A stretch of DNA of 64,000 bases from assembly GCA_008694505.1 (NCBI GenBank), contig VZDJ01004378.1, positions 19,422,239 to 19,486,238 on the forward strand. Reading direction: 5' to 3'. Within the stretch, counting starts at the first letter, position 1. The number at the start of each line of letters is the position of its first letter. Under the pieces are notes generated by a model that was given only the letters and a program-made list of their open reading frames with translations, was not told the DNA's origin and searched no databases. The stretch is from Cyanoderma ruficeps. Its lineage: Eukaryota > Chordata > Aves > Passeriformes > Timaliidae. The position numbers and the translations under genes are program-made. This document shows positions 42,742 to 52,300 of the stretch, in pieces.

Positions 42742-45244
42742 TATGGATGGGTGTGGAAAGTAATTTGGTGCTTTCTGAAAAGGACTGATATGTTCCTGCT
42801 ACAAACAAGCAGTCAGAGGAGTAAAGGCTTTCATTTAAATCTGGTTTGGGTTCAATTACAAAAGAAAATTGTTCAGGTTCAGCTGTGCTGTGAATTCAGT
42901 GAAACTGCAATCTGATCTAGATTTCATTTGGGAGAAGGGGGACACACACACATTTAGATTTGCCTTCTTTTGTATTTTGTGTTGCTCACAAAGCATAGGC
43001 ATTATTTAATCTTCCTCTTCTTTCCCCATCATTTAATTGAGAAATATGAAAGATCAGAATGTCAGTGTTACCTTAATCACGCACCATCAATACTGACACA
43101 GATCATGGGCAAAGGTCTTGCTTCTGTGGTTTCATTTCTGAGTCTTCTAGATCAAAAGAGAAGCAGCCACCATTTGTGAAAAAGATCAACACCTGTCCCA
43201 GTCTGGAAAAATTCTGGTTGCTTTCAATGCACTTTGAATCAGATCCAGATTTTCTCACTGTACCCCATTGTACTTCAGATGAGAGAAAACTTAAGAGAAA
43301 ACACTCGTAAGACAATATTCCCCATTAGGAAAATAATGGCCCTATTTCTAGGACCATTTCATATGTGCCATAAATACATATGTAAGCAGTCTTATTTCAC
43401 ATCCTCTCAATCAAAAGTCAAGCATTGTATTACACTTTTGTAAAGATATCGCCAATGATGCTGGAGCAGGAACAACCAGAAATTATAGAACTCTTGTTCT
43501 ACTATATTGATGTCCTTACAGAGACACGTATCACTGTTATTAAAAGCTTATAAAGGATACCTCTAACAGCTGTAAGCAACACTGGGTTCTTGAATAGACA
43601 ATAAATTTAGAGGTGCTTAACTGACTTTTCAAAGCTGCTGAGCACCAGCACTTGTGAGAGGTCAGATCTTTACGCCATAATTTGTATCCCAATATTAAGT
43701 CCAAATTCCTATATATTGGGTGTTTACAATTGAAAAGAGAACTTGTACTTGTTACAACAAAAGCCTTCTTATGGAAGATGTTACTGACAAACAGCACCAA
43801 CATGTTTAAGTCAATGCACACTGTGCCACTGAAAGTAATACACCTTCAGGAGATTCTTGAAAATGAGGACCTGCTGCAATATAAACACATATCAGGGGAG
43901 TTCAAGACATCTGAGCAGCTGCAGCTCTATGGAGAGCCCAAAGCAGCACATTTTTCTTGTCATACCTCATTTCCCATGAAGCTAGAAAAGAACAGGTCAG
44001 AGTTTATGCCAGATGGTGGAAGTGGGGTTTTTTTAGGTTAATTTCAGGTTATTTGAAATTCAATCACAGTGTTTAAGATATATGAACATGAGAAACAAGG
44101 CACATTTAATGCTTCAGTTTAGACTCCTAATGTCACAGAGCAAGGCATTTACAGGTAATAGTGACGAGCCTGAATTGTGTGTCCCAAAGACCTGCTGTTC
44201 ATGAACAGTGACACCGAGTATTACAGAAATCAGCTACACTTGGTGTGTGTGGTCACACACCACACACTGCAGGAAGCAAAACTTCTGGACTCTGAGTCTC
44301 ACAATTGCGCCATATATATAAAGATTAGTTGGAGCATCTGAGTGGGTCTTCAGAGAGTACCTACCCAGGTTCAAAGTGTTCCTCTTAAGCTCTCAGATTG
44401 AGCTTAAGACATTAGAAAAGCTTAGACCAGGCTTTAATCATCACAAATAGCCCACCAAACAACCATTCTTCCAACATATTGAGAGCTCTTTCAATAGATA
44501 CCTCTTTATTTGAAATGGAATGTATCTTGAAAAATATGAAAAATAAATCACATCTCTCAGAAATCATTTATGATTCATATTTACAACACTTTTTTTGACT
44601 AAATTGGTATTTCTGCTCACAAGAGGATATGCTAGAAAACATTTCGTACATCACTGCAGCTACAATTCAGAAGCTGGCATTTGAATATCATGAAAAAGAG
44701 GAATTACTCTTAAAAAAGAGGAATCACTTCAGGATGTCACATCCACTTGATCTTCCTTTTTCCCCCAGTTCCTAAATTGTCTTGGTACCACAGCTTTGAT
44801 TTTCTTGCTGAATCTGCATCTTGTTTATTGTTTGTTTTTAAATTACAAGTAATTTGACCTCTTTATGAACAGACTGTCCCCACTTTTGCTACAAAGCATT
44901 TGCCCGTGTGTTTTACCAGCATTTTTGTTTATTCTCTAATGAATTGACTTCAGCCATGTGCTGTCAGATTTCTCTTTTTTTTTTTTTTTTTGGAAGAGGA
45001 AGGACAACTTGATTTATTTACTTGCAAAGCTCCAAGAAGATGGAGCATGATGTGCTGAACCTATTTTCATAGCCATTGCTTACAAGGCAGTAACAGACAT
45101 TATTAAATCCACACTATGGAGTCAAATGAATTCATATGTTTAAATGAAGACTATGCAGTAAGAGAGGAGCAAGATGAAAAAAAACCCAGAAGTATCTTTT
45201 ATAACATCAAACAATTTCTTGGTCTAAAATTACTATCAGTTGAG

Positions 45245-45312
45245 GGGAAAAAAAACCAAAAAACCAAACCAAAAAAACCCAAAACCAAACCAAAAAAAAT
45301 CCCAAAACACCC
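45245..45312 (+). repeat. A/C-rich low-complexity tract (AAACC-like)
   Basis: A 68-base stretch of A-runs with CC or CCC interruptions and no G after 45,247. A similar shorter tract lies at 49,677-49,725. It is simple sequence inside the region I assign to the PHLDA1 3'UTR, where it would read as G/U-rich RNA on the minus strand. Confidence 0.85.
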
Positions 45313-46079
45313 CACATGCTATGGAATTCAGAGTGTGAGAAAGTTGTCAGACTGTCCCCATCAGACAATTTAGTCTTATTTACACTGACAGGGCATGAGC
45401 CACACAGTCCGACTCTCCCCAGGGGACCCCAGCCAATTTGTTCCCATTTAATTTCCAGCAGACAGTTGGGAGACACAAGGAAAAAGTTTGATCCTTACAT
45501 CCATCTCACTTTCTCAGGCTGGAGGTATCAAGGTAGATTTTGTGATGTGACCACCTCTCACACTAGGAGGCTGGCTGACACCAAAGTTTTGAAACAGGTA
45601 ACACAGCAGGCAATGACAAGCAACAAAAGTTTGTTGAACTACATCATTCCAAAAGGTTTTCAGATCATCCTTCAGACCAGCTTAAAGCAAGAAACATAAA
45701 ACTGGGGTATTGACCTTGAACTAGTGAAAAGGAACCGCAAATTTAAAATGAAAGTAGTTTCCTCACACCTTCATGTCAATTTTCTCATTAAAATTATGAT
45801 CTTTAGCTTTCAAAGTACAAGTGCTTCCAGAAGAACAGTAAAATTTCGGCTTTAGACTATATCCATAGACTTTTGTGGCATTCAGAGGCTTCCAACCACC
45901 GAGGACAAGAATAACTGCCTCTCTCAGAGAAATACATGTCTCAGATCAAATAGGAATTAATTGTCATCAGTTACATTTATCCTTCAGTAGGCTAAAATGT
46001 ATTTTAGTAGGTGAGACCAGCAATATAGGTGGATTAGTTTCTCAGTAAACTGTAATTAATCACTCTAAAGAGAGGAGCC

Positions 46080-46320
46080 AAATTACAAATTACAGTCTAT
46101 TTTGTGAGTCTTTGACTAGCTCATTAGAGAATCCCCTTGCAGCTCTAACATCCAAGCGTTAGCAGAATGATAATGTCAGATGTACAGAGACGTAGAAATT
46201 GAGTATTATGACTGCCAAGCCAGCGAACCTAATCCTAGAAGATGCGGGGCACCTTCGATTCCAATTAATTGCAAAATAACGACTTTGTTAGGACACTGTA
46301 ATCTACCACCCCAAGCTCAT
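46080..46320. other. Candidate conserved block within presumed PHLDA1 3'UTR
   Basis: Repeat-free sequence with scattered CpG (GCCAGCGAACCTAATCC, GATGCGGGGCACCTTCGATT) set in AT-rich surroundings. If the long PHLDA1 3'UTR is real, this would be a conserved part of it; otherwise a non-coding element. No coding potential is visible. Confidence 0.3.
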
Positions 46321-47910
46321 CACACAGCCTAGTCAAGGGCCAGGTCACAAAGAAGCGCTCAGGAGTAACTACAGAGGATCATCAGGGCTTAGATTCTGCA
46401 TCATGACATGTTTTGTTTGTCTAGGTATGAGACCCTGACACCTGGGGGAAGAAACAAAAGATGAGGGCTAACACAGACCTCAACTTACTCCTTACAGGAC
46501 TGAGCTTAGAGTGCAGAGGAAGGGACCAACGTAAACAGTAGCAAATTCTAAAATCTTCCTTTGAGTATCACTTCAGCTTTTTGCTTTAAACACTTACAGA
46601 AATAAGCTTGCACCAAGAATGTAAGGCTCTTGCTATCAAGTTACACAAAAAGAAAAGCCTTGGATGTGTAGCTTTAAAAGATTTTGTTTATATTAATGTA
46701 AATTGTAAAGGGGCCAAAAGCCATCTTCCTCATCACGCTAGTTAAAATAAGTACCTCCATGGCTTTGACATTTTACTTTGGACCAGAGATAATGGGCCAC
46801 ATTGCTCTGTCCCACTTGCAGCCTCCCCATTTCATTTAAACCAGAGAACCTGGGGGGTAGCAGCACCCAACGTGAAGCCACGCATCGTCAGAAGGGCCCT
46901 GTCCTAGAAAGCTCATTGCCCACGCCCGACTCCCTCCTTTGCACCGGACAAGGAGCTCCGACCCGCTCCCGCCAGCATCCGCAGCCAAACTCCCACTGAC
47001 TTTTAAGAGGCAGAGAAACACACACCAGCTGTGCAATTAGCCCTTTGTTTTCCAACTTCATGGCTTCATCAACGTCTTTAGAGGCAAGATGGCACGCCTC
47101 TCTCAACATCTGACAGTGCTAAACATCAAAATTAATCTAGTTCATCTCAGCCAGAGAGCAACTTTAAGCTTATGAAAACTGTGACCAAAATAATCCATTT
47201 GCACACTAAGACATATGTAAAATGGATTTCAAACTATTGACTGCTTTAATGCAAGACATTAGAAAACTGCCATGAAAATGCAACACAAGTTGAAAGTCCA
47301 GATCACTTAAGAACTGAGCATGCAGAGGTAGCCCAGAATTTGGATGCTAAGAAACGTTCATGAACATTTCCCAGCTCTGGCCCACCAGCCTAGGAGCAAG
47401 CACACCGCACAGATAGCTGGAATCCAACTCAGATTCCTGTATCACAAAAGAAGTTGGCCAGATTCCTTCCGTTCATACACTAAACAGATTGGTTTTAATC
47501 TCAGAACGACAAGCAACATCGCTTTTTTGACTAGCCAAGCATGAATAACTTTTTATCTTCTTCCACCATGTTTGACATATATAAAAAAAAATAATTAAGG
47601 TCCAGACTATAATTGTTGTTCTCATTGGAGAAAATAGGTTTCATATATAGTATGGGTTTCAGCCAAATTTTGAAACACACATCACATTTTTCACACTGGT
47701 GGAACATAATGTATTTTGGGTAAAAAAATCATTAACTTTTTTGGTCAAATTGCACACAGACAAAGTACTCAGAACTTTTCCGTTCTTTTAGGAAGCTAAC
47801 ATGCATATTGTTTTTTCCTTTACTTTTTTGATATGGCCTACATTCAGAAATGTCTTGCAAATAAGCCTTTAAAAATTAAAAGGAAAACAAAATCAAAAGA
47901 AAACAACCCT

Positions 47911-47940
47911 AATAAATAAAATAAAATACATTAAAATAAA
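47911..47940 (-). promoter_or_regulatory. AU-rich element in PHLDA1 3'UTR
   Basis: On the minus strand this segment is almost pure A/T and contains TTATTTATT plus repeated TATTTTATTT. That matches the AU-rich element core that destabilises immediate-early mRNAs. It lies about 260 bases into the presumed PHLDA1 second exon. Rapid turnover of PHLDA1 mRNA would fit its immediate-early behaviour, but the role here is inferred. Confidence 0.4.
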
Positions 47941-48195
47941 GTTACAGTACATCATGTCTCCTACAAGTCCCATCGCACCAAAGGATCCTTTCCAAGGTTC
48001 ATAAATAATGGATTTGAAATGCTTCTCGGCACCGAGGGCGGCAAAGCAGCAGCAGCTGGCTGAGGTTCAGGCTATTGAGCCGCTTCTCTCCGGTCTACCT
48101 GCACCTCCGGCGTTTGCCCAGTTTCTGAGTTCCCGGAGCAGGTCCGCCACGGACGCGCTCTGTCCCTCTTCTCCGAAGCGCTCCGTGACCATAAC

Positions 48196-48302
48196 CTGCA
48201 GTGAGACAGAGAGCAGAGGGCAGCCCGTCAGGCGGAGAGGCGGCGGCCGGGGCCGGCATCCCCGCGGGTGCCGGTGCGGCGGGCGCGGTGCCGGGTCCGT
48301 AC
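48196..48302 (-). other. PHLDA1: Predicted PHLDA1 3'UTR intron
   Basis: Five bases after the PHLDA1 stop codon the minus strand reads CGCAG then GTACGG, a plausible donor. About 100 bases on, a pyrimidine-rich tract CTCTGTCTCACTGCAG gives an acceptor, with exon 2 beginning GTTATGGTCACGG at 48,195. This makes a 107-base intron wholly in the 3'UTR. From memory, mammalian PHLDA1 also has two exons with its coding sequence in the first. The call rests on splice-site appearance and that memory. Confidence 0.7.
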
Positions 48303-48307
48303 CTGCG

Positions 48308-48763
48308 CTAGGCGGAGTTGGAGGCGCCGCGGAGGCGCGGCCCGTGGGGCGCCGCCAGGTGCTGCTGCTTCTGCCGGGTGGAGCGCACGGCCAGGATGGC
48401 CTGGCGGTTCTTGTACTGCACCATCTGCAGCGTGATCGCCGCATTCCAGCCCTGCTCCTGTGCGCACCGAAAGTCGATCTCCTTCCCCTCGGCCATCACC
48501 ACCGTGAAGTACACGTACTTGCCCTTCCGCTCCACGCAGTCCACCGTCTTCATGTTGGAGAAGTGAAGCTCCTTGATCTTGGCCGCCGGTTCGGCCGGCG
48601 GCGCCGGCGGCTGCTGCTGTGGCGGCGGGGGCTGCTTAGGGGGGATGAGGAGCACTCCCTCCTCGGTGAGGATACAGCGCTTCTTCTTCCAGAGCTGCAG
48701 CAGCCCGTCGCTCCTCTTCTCCAGCATGCCCTCCTTCACCGCCTTACAGCCGCTCTCCAGCAT
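48308..48763 (-). CDS. PHLDA1: PHLDA1, pleckstrin homology-like domain family A member 1
   Basis: This is a 151-residue reading frame on the minus strand. PHLDA1 (TDAG51) is an immediate-early intracellular protein whose PH-like domain binds phosphoinositides; family work links it to restraint of Akt signalling and to apoptosis control. Seen here: the frame opens MLESGCKAVKEGMLEKRSDG and has a split PH domain at about residues 10-126. Key stretches are LLQLWKKKRCILTEEG (21-36), KELHFSNMKTVDCVERKGKY (64-83) and GWNAAITLQMVQYKNRQAIL (105-124). A proline/glutamine loop (about 41-57) interrupts the domain where mammals carry polyglutamine. The C-terminus ends SNSA, as in mammals, but the long PQ- and PH-repeat tail is absent. 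I chose the ATG at 48,763 because no in-frame ATG is visible upstream although the frame stays open; it has A at -3. The frame is free of breaks. Mammalian forms have a longer N-terminus, so non-AUG initiation or a start inside the N gap remains possible. Confidence 0.95.
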   Translation of the reverse strand: MLESGCKAVKEGMLEKRSDGLLQLWKKKRCILTEEGVLLIPPKQPPPPQQQPPAPPAEPAAKIKELHFSNMKTVDCVERKGKYVYFTVVMAEGKEIDFRCAQEQGWNAAITLQMVQYKNRQAILAVRSTRQKQQHLAAPHGPRLRGASNSA

Positions 48764-49117
48764 CCTTCTGGCAGGGTTAGCCGGCCTCCGCCCGCAGGGG
48801 CTGGGCTCGGGGTGCAGGCGGCACCAGCCGAGCAGTCTCCGCCGGGCGCCGGCTCCGAGGCGGAGGGCCGGGAGCGCCCCGGCCCGCAGGAAGCGGAGCG
48901 GCTGCCGCCCGTGCCGCGGCGTGGCGAGTGGCGGGCGCTGCCGGTGCGGGCGGCCGGGGTTGTCGGCGGGCTTTTCCCTCCCCTCCGCTTTTGAACGCGC
49001 CTCTCCCACCCCAGAGTGACACCCAGCGGAAACAGCGGCTCCTCCCGCCCGCGGGGAAGCCCAGCGCGGGGAAGAGCGGAGCCGGGAGGCGCGGCGGGGC
49101 CGCCCGCCGGGCGGGGC

Positions 49118-49140
49118 NNNNNNNNNNNNNNNNNNNNNNN
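49118..49140. other. Assembly gap (23 N) in PHLDA1 5' leader
   Basis: A run of 23 undetermined bases inside the GC-rich leader about 355 bases upstream of the chosen PHLDA1 ATG. The true length may differ, so reading frame cannot be carried across it. An in-frame start codon could be hidden here. Confidence 0.99.
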
Positions 49141-49340
49141 CGGGGGCTGCGCTCCCCGGCGGCCGCGGGCCCGGCCCGGCTCCCCGCCCCTCGCCCCAGG
49201 CTACGGTACAGCACGGCGCGGCTGCGGAGGGAAGGGGTTCCCCGCCGAACTCGACCAGCGCTAGGCTAATACCAGGACACGGCAAATGCCCGACAGCGCT
49301 CCTTCGCCTTCCTCGGGGTGTTCCCGCACTATTTAGTTGA

Positions 49341-52300
49341 AATGTATTTCCTCAGCCTGCCTCCTTGGGCAACAGCAGTAAAGGGCCCTCTTCTGCCTGT
49401 TTTTGATTCAAGCCCAGAAAAACGGTGCCAGTATTCAGCGGAACCCTGACATTTAAGCGATCGTTGTTCCAATAAACAAAAGAAAGCCTGAAAGAACCTG
49501 GTAAAAGAGCTTGAACCCTACGCTAGCCTGGGGAGAAGCAGCTTCAACTGTATATATTAAATAAAATTTTAGTTTCTGCAGCAGTTTGAGTAAGGTCTAA
49601 AGAAAGACATCCATACCATTTCCTTAAGGAAACAGCAGAACGTCAGTTCATAGAAATTGTAAAAGCAGACTAGGGAAAAAAAACCAAAACCAACAAACCA
49701 ACCCAAACCTAACAAAACCAAATTGGCAAGCAGCTTAGAGTGTTTTTATCATTCTGCTTTGTTGCCACACATTTGCTTATTGTTTGGATTCTCCCCCCAA
49801 GGTTAGCTTTTGAATAAATTTGAGTAGAAAAGTAAAGTGACCTAAGGTTAATATGAAACTATTTAATTCTTAATCCTCTGATGTATTAGATGTAAATCAA
49901 AATCCCACATAGCTGAATTTGGCTGACAAAACCAATGTAAATTGAATGCCAGAAGTTTCATACTATGTCTGAGAGTGCTGTTTTTAAACATACATTTATC
50001 ATGGCCATTAAAAAAAAACCTTCTCACATCAATCTTGGCAGCTAGGAAGCAGATGATTGCTGCAGCATGTGCTGTGTTCTAACAGATTAGAGAAAAAAAA
50101 ATCAACGATGATAGCATCAATGGAGATTATCTCTGATGACATTTTAAAAAGGATTTCCTCTTATCATCTTTTCCTCTTGAAGTTCAAAGTTAATTCTGAT
50201 CAATTATTAAGGGGTAAACAATTTAGGGTAATAAAAGCAATTAAAATTTAGTTGGTTTACCCTTCCCGAGGTAACTGGAAAACACTCAGTAACAAAGGCA
50301 ACTTGACTAGCCATAATTCAGATGAAAAAGGAAATCAATATCCTAAAACATCTATTTATATAAAGAAAAGTCCCTTCTCCTTAGAGCTGAATGGATACAA
50401 TGTAAGATGCAGGTCATTCTCACAACCATTTTATGCCTATTTTAACATAAGCACACACGAATTTTCAAAAGATCTGAACACCATTGATCAATTGCCTCCA
50501 CCAGCAGTTCACTGCCATTTGAATCTAAATTTCCTTGCACAAATATCTGCATCTCCAGCTGACTGTGCAAATACAAAGCCTGAGCAACATAACAGCCTTT
50601 TCACCTGTGTTTTGCCCCTATTTCTTCTTCACTCCTGATGAGGTCTCTGCTCATGTGACACACAATTTTGAAACTCTCCTGCTAAAGCAAACAGGTTAAA
50701 ATGCATTCACCTATACAGAGCATCTTAACAAAATACTGAGTTTATGTAAGTCATAGGACACCAGACTAAACCTACAGAAGACCAATTTCTAACAATTCAC
50801 CTGGTTCACTTTTGGTTGCTGCTCCACTACTGTAAGGGAATAGCCATTTGATTCCAGGTAAATGCACTGACCAGTACTGTGGGAACTCGCATTAAATTTG
50901 AAAGTGCCACATGTTACACTATAACAGCATTCCAAAAACTCTCCCCCCACCCCACAATACTGCACTGTAACACTTAAAGACATTAACACACAACCTGGAT
51001 CTGTATAATTTAATGTGAGCTTTTTCTTTTGTTCTCAGTACTGAGAGTAAACTGCAATTAATCAAAAGAAAAAATGGAGACTAGTGTGGAAGGCCAAATA
51101 TTTTCATCAAACGTACAGGAAAAAGAGACTAAATGCATTCTATTCCGCCCTTCCATGACAAAGCATTGAATGTCAGATTTTTAACCCAACTCCAAACACT
51201 GATGGACATACTCTGCTAATATACAGACTCACAGAACTCTTTATTCCTGGTGAAATTCACCTAAGCATGTGGTCAGAAGCAAACATGCAAAACATCCATT
51301 TAAATTTGTACTCTATAAGCCAACAAATATTAACAGCCATTTAAAACACACTATGTTTGACCAAAAAAACCAGATCAGTCAAAAGCTACAAGATTAGTGC
51401 AAGATGAAATACTGACCATTCAATGATAAAAGAACAAAATATTTCGCAGAATTTGCCAGTAAAGGATAACAAAACTGTTTTCCTAAATGCAAGTCGAAAC
51501 TGAACTTCTGCAAATGTTTCTTACATTACTATTTTGAAAAAACACATTCAACACAATTAGGCACACTACAATATCCCACTGAGATTTTACTTTACTTTTC
51601 TTGAAATATACATTTAAACCACTGCATTTACATTAAATGCTTCACATCTTCTACCGTTATTGAAGTTTCACTAAATGCTAGGCAGGTTCTGCAGCCATTC
51701 CTCTAGAAATAGCTGATGTGAAGATGCCTCCTACTGTCAAACCTGAAATACTACAGTCTGAAAATCTGACCTTGGGTGCAGACATTTCCTTTCAGGAACT
51801 CCATCGCACAGATACCTGTATATACTCCTCAGTAAATGAAGCATAAATGAAACATTTACCATAACTAACAATTACACTGCCCCAGGCCTTAGCATTCCCT
51901 AAAACCCATGGCAGTACCAAATAAAGAAACTGTGGGCAATTCACCAGCTATTGGCATAGCAGCTTTTTCAAAGTCATTTGCATTTCCAAGATAGCTGTTA
52001 TCCAAAAATATTCCAACTTAAGCTGACATGTTGTAGAGAAAAAATAGGCTGTAAAGGAGCTTTTAAGCTTCTCAGATTTGACCACTGCAGTAAAACATGC
52101 TATGAGTTCAGAACAATTTCTCCACTACAGGGCAAATGTTAATCTGAGCAATTACTTGCCAACACTTGAGCACACAGAAGGCAAAGCTCATAACAACAGG
52201 TTCAGGACTCAAGCCCCTCCTACAGCTGTAGTCAACTTGTGTTGTCAATTCACAGGCTTTAGTTAGATGCCCTCCTGCCATAGCCTCTCAAGCCTTGTGT

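Larger units (their letters stand above)
28671..44479. other. No gene recognised; palindromes inside
   Basis: A 15.8-kb desert, moderately GC-rich from about 31.5 to 35.6 kb, where chance frames of up to 200 codons appear on both strands at once. None shows a domain, a signal peptide with cysteine pattern, or a splice structure. The two palindromes at 37.5 and 42.7 kb are the only structured items. Confidence 0.7.
44480..48195 (-). other. PHLDA1: Probable PHLDA1 second exon: long 3'UTR
   Basis: No other gene is visible downstream of the PHLDA1 acceptor, and the minus strand runs through about 3.7 kb of AU-rich sequence. Minus-strand AATAAA hexamers cluster at 45,013-45,018, 44,928-44,933, 44,823-44,828 and 44,505-44,510. 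The last is followed by a G/T-rich stretch (TTGTTTGGTGGGC), as at cleavage sites. Mammalian PHLDA1 mRNA has a 3'UTR of several kilobases, which fits. An earlier ATTAAA at 47,245-47,250 could serve a short form. The far end is an inference. Confidence 0.5.
48080..49340. promoter_or_regulatory. CpG island covering PHLDA1 promoter and first exon
   Basis: Base composition switches abruptly from AT-rich to strongly G+C- and CpG-rich across about 1.25 kb, covering the PHLDA1 coding region, its 5' leader and the likely promoter. It is by far the densest CpG tract in the window. A minus-strand TATA-like word (CTAAATAG, 49,329-49,336) lies just upstream of the island edge. A start site near 49.3 kb is possible but unproven. 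Confidence 0.8.

Noticed and set aside
48008..49269. Long plus-strand frames opposite PHLDA1 (up to 328 codons)
   Set aside because: They are antisense shadows of the GC-rich PHLDA1 region with Arg/Gly/Pro-rich translations.
48764..49285. N-terminal extension of PHLDA1 starting at 49,285
   Set aside because: The first codon there is TTG, not ATG, and the frame crosses an N gap of uncertain length. I kept the first real ATG at 48,763 and report the extension only as a question.
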